From assembly GCF_001428745.1 (NCBI RefSeq), contig NZ_LMIO01000003.1, positions 62,001-126,000 of the forward strand: a DNA stretch of 64,000 nt, in the 5' to 3' direction. The notes beneath the pieces are model-generated. The model was given only the letters and a program-made list of their open reading frames with translations. It was not told where the DNA came from and searched no databases. Position 1 is the stretch's first letter; each line of letters opens with the position of its first letter. This DNA comes from Leifsonia sp. Root227 (lineage in GTDB: Bacteria > Actinomycetota > Actinomycetes > Actinomycetales > Microbacteriaceae). A program made the position numbers and the translations under genes. Positions 34,093 to 41,400 of this stretch are shown here, in pieces.

Positions 34093-36315
34093 GTGCAGGA
34101 ATCGGAACTCGAACGTGAGCGCGCCGTGGTCTCCGGACTGTATGAGCGATTGGATGCGCTTCGTGCAGAAACCGAGGATCGACTCACTCGGGTGCGGCGT
34201 GAGAGCGTGGGGAGCAACCATCAGGCGCGCAGCGAACGGGATGCGTTCGCCCGCCTCTACGAGGACCAGCTGACCCAGCTCCGGGAGGTCGACTCCCGCC
34301 TGGTCTTCGGCAGGCTGCTGCTCGACCAGCCGGTCGACGGCTCCGCCCACCGCTACATCGGCCGCATCGGACTGCGCGACGACGACCAGCGTTCGCTGCT
34401 GGTCGACTGGCGCGCCCAGCAGGCGAGCGCGTTCTATCAGGCGACGGCGAGCGAGCGCATGGGCGTCCGCGCCAGGCGGCATTTGACGATGACCGGCCGC
34501 GAGGTCGTGCGCGTCGACGACGAGGTGTTCGACGAGACCCTGCTCGACGGCGATGGGGCAGACCGCGAGCAGGTGCAGGGCGAGGGTGCTCTGCTCGCGG
34601 CCCTCACCGCGCAGCGCACCGGCCGGATGCACGACATCGTCGCCACGATCCAGGCCGAGCAGGACCGCATCATCCGCTCCGACCTCCGCGGCGCGCTCGT
34701 GGTGCAGGGCGGCCCAGGCACGGGCAAGACCGCCGTGGCGCTGCACCGCGCCGCGTTCCTGCTGTACGCGAACCGGCAGCGGCTGAGCGCATCCGGTGTG
34801 CTGGTCGTCGGCCCGTCGACGGCGTTCCTGCGCTACATCGAGGCGGTGCTCCCTTCGCTCGGCGAGACGGGCGTCGTGCTGCGCACGCTCGGCGACATCT
34901 ATCCCGGTGTGGATGCGGTCGGCGACGACGAACCGGAGGCGGCGAAGCTGAAGGGCTCATCGCAGATGGTGCGGCTGCTGTCGCGCGCTGTGCGCTCGCG
35001 GCAGAAGGCGCCGGACGCCGAGCAGGTGGTCGTGGTCGACAACGAGCGGCTGACGGTGCAGCCGGAGCTGATCCAGCGGGCGATCGCCCGCGCCCAGCGC
35101 ACGGGCAAGCCGCACAACGTGGCGAGGGTCACGTTCGTGCGCCACGCGCTCGGCGAGCTGGTCGACCAGCTCGCGGCGCAGCTCCGTGCAGGAGGGTCGA
35201 CCATCGACGAGGCCGATCTGAAGGTGCTGCACGAAGACCTGCGCACGTCGTACGACGTGCGCGTGCTGCTCAATACGGCCTGGCTGCCACTCACCCCCGA
35301 GAAGTTCCTCCAGGATCTGTACGCGCGTCCTGCCTGGCTCGCTGAGCTGACCACGCGCTGGTCGGATGCGCAGCGCGCCGCGCTGTTCCGCGAGCGCAGC
35401 GCGCCGTTCACGGTGTCGGACATCCCGCTGCTGGACGAGGCGGCGGACCTGCTCGGCGACTTTCCTGGACGACCGGACAACAGCGCGAGGGAGCGGGAAC
35501 GGCAGCGCAAGCGCGACATCGAGAACGCGAAGGCCGCGATCCGCAACATGGGCGTGAAGGGGCTCGTCAACGCCGAGCAGCTGGCTGACGGTTTCGCCGA
35601 ACGCGAGGACACGGGCACCACGGCGGAGCGTGCGGCGGCCGACCGGTTGTGGACGTACGGGCACGTGGTGGTGGACGAGGCGCAGGAGCTCTCGCCGATG
35701 CAGTGGAGGATGCTGGTGCGCCGCTGCCCGATGAAGTCGTTCACGATCGTCGGCGACATCGCCCAGGTGGCGTCGGCATCCGGCGCGACGAGCTGGGCGG
35801 ACGCGCTGCAGCCGTCCTTCAGGGACGCCTGGCGTCTGGAGGAGTTGACGGTCAACTACCGCACGCCTGCCCAGATCACCAGGGAGGCGGAGCACCTGGC
35901 GACGAAGGCCGGTCTGCCGATCACTCCGACGCGGGCCGTGCGCGAGGGCGACTGGCCCATCCGCAGGGTCTCCGCGGCGGCCCACCTGCTCCCGGATGCG
36001 GTGGCGGACGCTGTCGGCCACGACCGCGGCATCGACGCGGCAGGCACGGTGGCGGTGATCGCGACATCGGCGACAGTGGATGCGGTGGCAGCGGCGGTCA
36101 CGAACCGCTTCGGCGACCAGGCGGCACGGGGAGCGGCCGGCCTGTCGAAGCCGATCGCGGTGCTGACCGGCTACGAGGCGAAGGGTCTCGAGTTCGACGC
36201 GGTGGTGCTTGCCGATCCTGACGCGCTGGCGGGGGAGTCTCCGCGCGGCGCGGCGTCGCTGTACGTGGCGATGACCCGCCCGACCCAGCGGCTCACGATG
36301 GTGACCAGGGCGTAG
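34093..36315 (+). CDS. HelD/HelR-like superfamily 1 helicase (RNA polymerase recycling ATPase)
   Basis: A 740-residue UvrD/Rep-like ATPase. An N-terminal coiled-coil (ELERERAVVSGLYERLDALRAETEDRL in part) precedes the 1A domain with GGPGTGKTAVALHRAAFLLY (about 210-229), the DEAQ box VVVDEAQELSPMQW (about 528), QVASASG, the motif NYRTPAQI and C-terminal YVAMTRPTQRL. Such proteins insert arms into RNA polymerase and eject it from DNA; HelR in Streptomyces gives rifamycin tolerance. GTG at 34093 has GAGAGG nine bases upstream; an alternative GTG lies at 34084. I see no rifamycin-associated element upstream. Confidence 0.87.
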   Translation: MQESELERERAVVSGLYERLDALRAETEDRLTRVRRESVGSNHQARSERDAFARLYEDQLTQLREVDSRLVFGRLLLDQPVDGSAHRYIGRIGLRDDDQRSLLVDWRAQQASAFYQATASERMGVRARRHLTMTGREVVRVDDEVFDETLLDGDGADREQVQGEGALLAALTAQRTGRMHDIVATIQAEQDRIIRSDLRGALVVQGGPGTGKTAVALHRAAFLLYANRQRLSASGVLVVGPSTAFLRYIEAVLPSLGETGVVLRTLGDIYPGVDAVGDDEPEAAKLKGSSQMVRLLSRAVRSRQKAPDAEQVVVVDNERLTVQPELIQRAIARAQRTGKPHNVARVTFVRHALGELVDQLAAQLRAGGSTIDEADLKVLHEDLRTSYDVRVLLNTAWLPLTPEKFLQDLYARPAWLAELTTRWSDAQRAALFRERSAPFTVSDIPLLDEAADLLGDFPGRPDNSARERERQRKRDIENAKAAIRNMGVKGLVNAEQLADGFAEREDTGTTAERAAADRLWTYGHVVVDEAQELSPMQWRMLVRRCPMKSFTIVGDIAQVASASGATSWADALQPSFRDAWRLEELTVNYRTPAQITREAEHLATKAGLPITPTRAVREGDWPIRRVSAAAHLLPDAVADAVGHDRGIDAAGTVAVIATSATVDAVAAAVTNRFGDQAARGAAGLSKPIAVLTGYEAKGLEFDAVVLADPDALAGESPRGAASLYVAMTRPTQRLTMVTRA

Positions 36316-36330
36316 CAGGCGGGCGTCGCT

Positions 36331-36387
36331 GGGCGGCGCCTTCTCCGGTCAGTGCCGCCCGCGGGCGGCGCCCTTCGCGGTCAGTGC
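36331..36387. repeat. 25-base imperfect direct duplication at a gene end
   Basis: GGGCGGCGCC followed by a near-identical 15 bases ending GGTCAGTGC occurs at 36331-36355 and 36363-36387. The second copy includes the stop of the DUF1684 gene. Between them GCCGCCCGCGGGCGGC (36354-36369) is a perfect palindrome that could terminate both convergent transcripts. Confidence 0.75.
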
Positions 36388-37040
36388 TCGGCGTTGTAGC
36401 GCTCGCCGACGGGGACCTCGACGGGGAGTGTGTTGCCCGCCTGGGCGAGCGGGCACGCCCAGGCCGGGTCGTATGCGCAGGACGGGTTGTACGCGAAGTT
36501 GAAGTCGAGGACGAGCGTCGCCTCGTCGTCCGCGTCGATGCCGAGATCGGCGCCCTTCACGGTGTCGATCAGGTAGCGCCCTCCGCCGTACGTGCCGCCG
36601 GGCTTTCCGGCGAGGGCGTCTTTCACCGGCACGAAGATCCCACCGCCGTACGACGCGAGCCGCCACACGTCGAGGGATCCGACGAACGGCACGTGCACGG
36701 CACCGAGAAGGTCGAACGGGACGACGCCGTCCGTGCCGGTCTCGACGTCCATCCGTCGAGCGTCCGTCGCGGGGATGATCGGCAGTTCGTACCGCCAGTC
36801 CGGGTCGTACGCGACCACGGGCAGCCCGGTGAACGTGTCCCTGTCCTCGGGGAGCAGCGGTGTGGCCGGGTGGGAGGAGAACAGGTCGTTGCGGCAGGAG
36901 ATCCAGTGTGCGTGCGCCGTCGCAGGGTCCGTCGCCGCCATCCGCCGCACGGATGCGTACATCCCGAACACCCGCCGCCGCCAGTCCGCCGTCTGCACAG
37001 CGGTCACGGCCCTGGCCGCCTGCGGTGTCTCGATCGTCAT
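36381..37040 (-). CDS. DUF1684 family protein
   Basis: A 219-residue soluble protein with the family pattern ending in a metal- or flavin-like core: GGTYGGGRYLIDTVKGAD, then LVLDFNFAYNPSCAYDPAWACPLAQAGNTLPVEVPVGER, the conserved C-terminal signature of DUF1684. The function is unknown. Its ATG overlaps the stop of the upstream SRPBCC-like gene (ATGA), so the two are co-translated. Confidence 0.86.
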   Translation of the reverse strand: MTIETPQAARAVTAVQTADWRRRVFGMYASVRRMAATDPATAHAHWISCRNDLFSSHPATPLLPEDRDTFTGLPVVAYDPDWRYELPIIPATDARRMDVETGTDGVVPFDLLGAVHVPFVGSLDVWRLASYGGGIFVPVKDALAGKPGGTYGGGRYLIDTVKGADLGIDADDEATLVLDFNFAYNPSCAYDPAWACPLAQAGNTLPVEVPVGERYNAEH

Positions 37041-37645
37041 GGCTGTTCCTCCTGCTCGCTCCCCGGATGCTCCGGACCATCATCATCTCGCGCGTCGACG
37101 TCTGCGGCCCCGGCATCGTGCATCGGCGGGTCGTACGCCCACGTCGGCGCGAGCTGACGCAGCCGCACCCCGCGCCACTGCCAGAACGCCCACATGGTGT
37201 ACCACGCGACCGGCGTGAGGACGCCGGCCTTCACGATGAGCTGATCCCGGTAGAGGGTGCGCAGCCTGCCGTCGGCGTCCGGACCGGCTGGGTCCGGTGC
37301 GATCGCCATCCGGTGGTCGAGGTGGGGGATGGCCGAGAGCAGCCCGCCCGTTCCGCCCCCGCTGTCCCGCAGGATGCGGACGCGCCCGCCGCTCGCCACG
37401 CGCAGCGGCTCGCGCACCTCGCTGGCGCTCAGCCTGATCGCCTGCGTGCCGACCGTGAACGCCCCGAACGCCCGCACGGCCACGCGGTGCTCACCCGTTC
37501 CCCACACGGTGGGGAACCCCGTCGGCTCGTCAGACCGGAAGTCCACCCAGGGCAGAGAGACCTCGCGGAACGCCGTCGGGCTCTGCAGTGCGCGCCACGC
37601 AGCATCGGGATCGCAGTCGAGGAGAAACTTCAGGAGGACCCTCAT
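37037..37645 (-). CDS. SRPBCC-like hypothetical protein
   Basis: A 202-residue protein: MRVLLKFLLDCDPDAAWRALQSPTAFREVSLPWVDF resembles the start of START/SRPBCC ligand-binding folds, and HLDHRMAIAPDPAG, TLYRDQLIVKAG, YTMWAFWQWRGVRLRQLAPTW follow; the last 30 residues are acidic and low in complexity. The function is unknown; the pair with DUF1684 is an operon. The start at 37645 is supported by GACACT ending six bases upstream. Confidence 0.75.
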   Translation of the reverse strand: MRVLLKFLLDCDPDAAWRALQSPTAFREVSLPWVDFRSDEPTGFPTVWGTGEHRVAVRAFGAFTVGTQAIRLSASEVREPLRVASGGRVRILRDSGGGTGGLLSAIPHLDHRMAIAPDPAGPDADGRLRTLYRDQLIVKAGVLTPVAWYTMWAFWQWRGVRLRQLAPTWAYDPPMHDAGAADVDARDDDGPEHPGSEQEEQP

Positions 37646-37657
37646 CCCCCCAGTGTC
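37643..37657 (-). promoter_or_regulatory. Leaderless promoter of the SRPBCC/DUF1684 operon
   Basis: On the minus strand GACACT (37657-37652), six G residues, then ATG at 37645. The G run could alternatively be read as a poor ribosome site with no spacing. Confidence 0.45.
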
Positions 37658-37693
37658 GCGCATCCAGAGCCCGTCAGCACGCCGCAGTTCCCG

Positions 37694-39019
37694 TCAGCAT
37701 TCCTCGGCCCTGGCGAGCAGCAGCGCGCGCTCCCGCTCGTTCCTCGTGAGAGCCGCGGCCCGCTCGAACTCCTGCTTGGCCTCCGCCCTCCGCCCGAGCC
37801 GGAAGAGCAGGTCCGCCCGCACGGTGGGGAGCAGGTGGTAGCTGCCAAGCGCCCCGTCGATCACCAGCTGGTCGACAACGTCGAGTCCTGCCTCCGGCCC
37901 GTACGCCATCGACAGCGCCACCGCCCTGTTCAATTCGACGACCGCGTTCGGCTGCAGCTCCGAGAGCGCGCTGTAGATCGCGACGATCTCCTCCCAGTCC
38001 GTGGCGTCCGCGGTCGGAGCCGTCGCGTGGCAGGCCGCGATGGCCGCCTGCAGGGCGTACGGACCGCGCCCCCTGTCCAGCCGTTCCGACCGGCGCAGCG
38101 CGTCGACGCCGCGGCTGATCAGGATGCGGTCCCAGCGCGACCTGTCCTGGTCCTGCAGCAGCACGGGCTCTCCCGTCGGGGTGGTGCGTGCGCCGAGCCT
38201 GGACGCCTGGAACTCCATGAGCGCGACCAGCCCGTGAACCTCCGGCTCTCGCGGGGTCAGCTCGGCGAGCACCCGGCCGAGGCGAAGCGCCTCCTGGCAG
38301 AGGCTCGGCCGCATCCAGTCGTCCCCTGCCGTCGCCGAGTATCCCTCGTTGAAGATCAGGTAGATCACTTCGAGGACCGAGCCGAGCCTGGCGGGGAACT
38401 CGGACCTGTCCGGCACCTCGAACGGCACCCGAGCCGCGCTCAGCGTGCGTTTGGCGCGCACGATCCGCTGCGCGATCGTGGGCGGCGGCACGAGGAAGGC
38501 GCGGGCGATCTCCTCCGTCGAGAGCCCGCCGAGGAGCTTGAGCGTGAGCGCGACCCTCGACGGCTTGGTGAGCACGGGGTGGCAGGAGATGAAGACGAGC
38601 CGGAGCAGGTCGTCGTCGATGGTCTCCTCCGCGAGCGTGGCAGGATCGTCAGCCCCACGCTCGGTCTCTAGGTCGTGGGCGAGCTGGGCGTACCGGTCGC
38701 CCAGGCGCTCCTGGCGTCGCCAGCCGTCGATCGCCCTGCGCTTGGCGACCGCCGTGAGCCACGCACCGGCGTTGCGTGGCACGCCGGATTCCGGCCACTG
38801 CTCGAGCGCGGCGACCAGCGCATCCTGAGCCAGTTCCTCCGCCAGCCCGACGTCGCCCACCAGCCGGGTGAGCACGGCCACCAGCTTGCCGGACTCGATC
38901 CTCCACACCGCCTCGACCGTGCGGAGCGCGTCGTCACGCGCCGTCCCGCCTGCCGCGGCCGGCGCTCCGTCTCCGTCCGGCGCTCCGTCTCCGTCCAGCG
39001 TTCTGCCCCCGTCCGTCAT
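37694..39019 (-). CDS. ECF sigma factor with C-terminal extension (ECF42 type)
   Basis: A 441-residue sigma factor. Region 2 covers about 40-100 (LVGDVGLAEELAQDALVAALEQWP, NAGAWLTAVAKRRAIDGWRR), region 4 about 140-200 (FISCHPVLTKPSRVALTLKLLGGLSTEEIARAFLVPPPTIAQRIVRAKRTL), and the extension to the C-terminus is TPR-like (QASRLGARTTPTGEPVLLQDQDRSRW, ELQPNAVVELNRAVALSM), as in ECF42. These work without a classical anti-sigma and are encoded beside DGPF proteins, as here (three-base gap). The N-terminus contains a doubled DGDGAP from an 18-base repeat (38962-38997). Confidence 0.9.
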   Translation of the reverse strand: MTDGGRTLDGDGAPDGDGAPAAAGGTARDDALRTVEAVWRIESGKLVAVLTRLVGDVGLAEELAQDALVAALEQWPESGVPRNAGAWLTAVAKRRAIDGWRRQERLGDRYAQLAHDLETERGADDPATLAEETIDDDLLRLVFISCHPVLTKPSRVALTLKLLGGLSTEEIARAFLVPPPTIAQRIVRAKRTLSAARVPFEVPDRSEFPARLGSVLEVIYLIFNEGYSATAGDDWMRPSLCQEALRLGRVLAELTPREPEVHGLVALMEFQASRLGARTTPTGEPVLLQDQDRSRWDRILISRGVDALRRSERLDRGRGPYALQAAIAACHATAPTADATDWEEIVAIYSALSELQPNAVVELNRAVALSMAYGPEAGLDVVDQLVIDGALGSYHLLPTVRADLLFRLGRRAEAKQEFERAAALTRNERERALLLARAEEC

Positions 39020-39022
39020 CCG

Positions 39023-39439
39023 CTACGCCGTCCGCGGCTCGCCGCCGGCCTCGCGCCAGGCCTTCTCCTTCTGCACGTACACGTTGTCCTGATCGAACTC
39101 GGCGATGTCGACCACCTTGCGCACCTGCACGCTGCCGGTGGTCAGCGGGATACGCCGTGCCCACTCCAGCGCTTCCTCCCTGCTGGAGACCTGGATGATC
39201 CAGAACCCGGCGATGAGCTCCTTGCTCTCGGTGAACGGGCCGTCGACGACCGTGCGTTCGTCGCCCGCGTACTCGATCCGTGCGCCCTCCGAGCTGGGGT
39301 GGAGACCCTCGCCGGCGAGGATCACGCCCGCTTTGACGAGTTCGTCGTTGTACGCGCCCATGGCGTTGAGGTCGTCCTCGCTCGGGGTGCCGCCCGCCTC
39401 GGTGTTCTCGTCCGCGCTGAGGATGAGCATGTACTTCAT
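39023..39439 (-). CDS. YCII-related DGPF-domain protein, ECF42 partner
   Basis: A 138-residue protein: MKYMLILSADENTEAGG at the start, the name-giving VDGPFTESKELIAGFWIIQVSSREEALEWARRIP in the middle (about 68-100), and PLTTGSVQVRKVVDI. DGPF proteins are the conserved partners of ECF42 sigma factors and may convey the signal through the sigma extension. AAAGGGA precedes the ATG; the sigma gene begins three bases after the stop. Confidence 0.9.
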   Translation of the reverse strand: MKYMLILSADENTEAGGTPSEDDLNAMGAYNDELVKAGVILAGEGLHPSSEGARIEYAGDERTVVDGPFTESKELIAGFWIIQVSSREEALEWARRIPLTTGSVQVRKVVDIAEFDQDNVYVQKEKAWREAGGEPRTA

Positions 39440-39659
39440 GGTGTCCCTTTCGTTTCTCCGGCGCATCCGCGTCGGTTCCGGCGGGCTGTTCCGCCCTCTA
39501 CCTCCACGTCGAACGACCTGGCCAGGAATCGACATCGGCGGGGGTTTTCTTCCGTGCCAGTCTCGCGGGACCGTCCCCTGTGCGTCGAGCGCACCCGGGA
39601 AACTGGGGACAACTCGACGGCTGGCGCGGCGGGGGAGGAGCGTTGACGGGGGCGTGCGC

Positions 39660-39674
39660 TACAACTGGAACATG
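39660..39674 (+). promoter_or_regulatory. Possible leaderless promoter of the EVE gene
   Basis: TACAAC (39660-39665), six bases, then ATG at 39672. The last base of the hexamer is not the usual T. No ribosome-binding site is visible. Confidence 0.4.
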
Positions 39675-40172
39675 GCGATCCGCTACTGGCTGGGTGTGGT
39701 GCAGCAGGACCACGTGCTGCGGGGTGTCGCCGCGGGCATCGCCCAGGTCAACCACGGAGCCAAGGCGCCGCTCGAGCGCATGCACCAGGCGGACGGTTTC
39801 GTCTACTACTCGCCCAAGACCGCCTTCCCGGACGGCGAGCCGCTCAAGCAGTTCACGGCCATCGGCCGCATCGCCGACGACGAGATCTACCAGACCACCC
39901 AGGGCCCGTCGATGCGGGGACCGGCCGCCGACTTCAAGCCGTGGCGCCGCCGCGTCGAGTGGGAGCACGACGCAGAGGCCACACCCATCCGCCCGCTGCT
40001 TCCCGTGCTCGACTTCACCAGGGACAAGCCGGACTGGGGCTATCAGCTCCGTCGCGGGCTCATCGAGATCACCCGCCACGACTTCGAGCTGATCCGCCGC
40101 CAGATGCGCCGCCCGTCACCGGACGACCCACACGCGAAACCGCTCGGCCGCCGGGCTACGATGTCCCGGTGA
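39672..40172 (+). CDS. EVE-domain protein
   Basis: A 166-residue protein with MAIRYWLGVVQQDHVLRGVAAGIAQVNHG and KAPLERMHQADGFVYYSPKTAFPDGEPLKQFTAIGRI, the pattern of the EVE/PUA-like fold that reads modified bases in DNA or RNA. RRGLIEITRHDFELIRRQM closes the domain. It may bind a modified nucleotide in restriction or RNA metabolism; no methyltransferase or nuclease partner lies beside it. Its stop overlaps the GTG of the next gene (GTGA). Confidence 0.82.
   Translation: MAIRYWLGVVQQDHVLRGVAAGIAQVNHGAKAPLERMHQADGFVYYSPKTAFPDGEPLKQFTAIGRIADDEIYQTTQGPSMRGPAADFKPWRRRVEWEHDAEATPIRPLLPVLDFTRDKPDWGYQLRRGLIEITRHDFELIRRQMRRPSPDDPHAKPLGRRATMSR
40157..40171 (+). promoter_or_regulatory. Leaderless promoter of the ComB-like gene, inside the EVE gene
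   Basis: TACGAT (40157-40162), six bases, then GTG at 40169. The hexamer lies in the last codons of the EVE gene, so the downstream gene can be transcribed independently of translation coupling. Confidence 0.55.
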
Positions 40173-40801
40173 CCGAGCTCGCGACCCCATCCACCGCATC
40201 CACCGAACCGGCCATCAGCCCCGCCCACGCGCAGGCCAAGTATCAGATCCGATTCGACTGGGCAGCGGACGGCGCGACCGCCGTCGCCTCCGACGCCGAC
40301 ATCGTGATCTGGGTCGACGTCCTCCCGCCGGCGACCGCGCCAGGCGCGCCGCCCGCCGCCGCACCCACCCTGGATGCACTCCCACCACTCCCCGACGCCG
40401 CCTCCGTGATCCTCGGCGGCCTCACCACCGCATCCGCCGTCGCCGCCTGGGTGCTGGCCGAGCAGGTCAGGCTCGGACGACGCGCGATGGTCTCGATCGT
40501 CGCCGCGGGAGGGACCACCACCTCGGGCGCCGTGCGATTCGCCGTCGAGGATCAGCTCGCCGCCGGGGCGATCGTGGATGCACTCGCCGGCGTCGGCATC
40601 GACTACAGCTCGCCGGAGGCCGCTGCAGCGTGTGCAGCGTTCACCGGCCTGCGCGGCGCGGTCGCGCACCTGCTGACGGCGTCCGCCTCCGGTCAGGAGC
40701 ACGTCGCCGCCGGACGCACCCCGGCCGACATCGCCCCACTCGGGCGCCTCGACAGCGAGACGGCTGTGACGGTGCTCCGAGGGCGGCCGGCCGCGGAATG
40801 A
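40169..40801 (+). CDS. 2-phosphosulfolactate phosphatase-like (ComB family) protein
   Basis: A 210-residue protein with KYQIRFDWAADGATAVASDADIVIWVDVLPPATA near the start, SVILGGLTTASAVAAWVLAEQ, VSIVAAGGTTTSGAVRFAVEDQLAAGAIVDAL and SPEAAAACAAFTGLRG, the layout of the ComB family. Archaeal ComB acts in coenzyme M synthesis; actinobacterial members have no coenzyme M role and are uncharacterised phosphatase-like proteins. The GTG overlaps the EVE stop by four bases and has its own -10 hexamer. Confidence 0.75.
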   Translation: MTELATPSTASTEPAISPAHAQAKYQIRFDWAADGATAVASDADIVIWVDVLPPATAPGAPPAAAPTLDALPPLPDAASVILGGLTTASAVAAWVLAEQVRLGRRAMVSIVAAGGTTTSGAVRFAVEDQLAAGAIVDALAGVGIDYSSPEAAAACAAFTGLRGAVAHLLTASASGQEHVAAGRTPADIAPLGRLDSETAVTVLRGRPAAE

Positions 40802-40844
40802 TCCAGCAGGACACCGTGTTCGGCTCATCAGGAGGTTTGATCCC

Positions 40845-41147
40845 ATGAAAGCTGTTCTGAACGACACCGTGATCGCCGAGGCTCCGGAATCCGAGCTGAT
40901 CCGCATCGAGGGCAATTGGTATTTCCCGCCGGCGAGCGTCAACGCCGACCTGCTGGTTCCGAGCGACACTCCGTACACCTGTCCGTGGAAGGGCGAGTGC
41001 CAGTACTTCTCCGTGAAGGACGGCGACTCCCTGCTGCAGGACCGCGCGTGGAGCTACCCGACGCCGTACCCGAGCTCGTTCGAGCGGGTCGGTTCGGACT
41101 TCAGCAACTACGTCGCGTTCTGGAAGGACGTGCAGGTCGTCGACTGA
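40845..41147 (+). CDS. DUF427 protein
   Basis: A 100-residue protein: KAVLNDTVIAEAPESELIRIEGNWYFP, then PYTCPWKGECQYFSVKDGD and WSYPTPYPSSFERVGSDFSNYVAFWKDVQV, the full DUF427 pattern including the CPWKG motif. The function of the family is unknown. A perfect AGGAGG lies nine bases before the ATG, so this gene is leadered, unlike its neighbours. A strong terminator follows. Confidence 0.92.
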   Translation: MKAVLNDTVIAEAPESELIRIEGNWYFPPASVNADLLVPSDTPYTCPWKGECQYFSVKDGDSLLQDRAWSYPTPYPSSFERVGSDFSNYVAFWKDVQVVD

Positions 41148-41180
41148 CGACACGGCGCATCCAGCGCAGCACGACACCGC

Positions 41181-41212
41181 GACACCGCCGGGACACACTC
41201 CCCGGCGGTGTC
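41181..41212 (+). terminator. Terminator after the DUF427 gene
   Basis: GACACCGCCGGG (41181-41192) pairs perfectly with CCCGGCGGTGTC (41201-41212) across an eight-base loop, followed by CGCATTTA. Confidence 0.8.
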
Positions 41213-41227
41213 CGCATTTAGGGGGAC

Positions 41228-41400
41228 TGTACCCAGAAAGTGGGGTACAACGGTCCTTCCACTCCACGGCCTGAGTAGATATACATGAAGGGCGGAAGAA
41301 ACTCCCGGAACCCGAACCGGGGGTCGCGCCGCCCGAGCTGACCCGAATCGGCTCGATCGCGCGTGCTTACCCGGCTTCCGCGGAACAGAGACCCGATTCT
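41228..41400 (+). promoter_or_regulatory. Promoter and structured leader of the DUF11 surface-protein gene
   Basis: TGTACCC-N8-GGGTACA (41228-41249) is a candidate operator. TTCCAC (41257-41262), a 17-base spacer and TATACA (41280-41285) form a promoter. The roughly 110-base leader that follows contains nested pairings GGGCGG/CCGCCC (41290-41295 with 41329-41334) around CCCGG/CCGGG. No clear ribosome site precedes the GTG at 41401. Confidence 0.45.

Noticed and set aside
39643..39665. TTGACG with TACAAC as a -35/-10 pair for the EVE gene
   Set aside because: Spacing is only 11 bases; I kept only the hexamer-start spacing as weak evidence.
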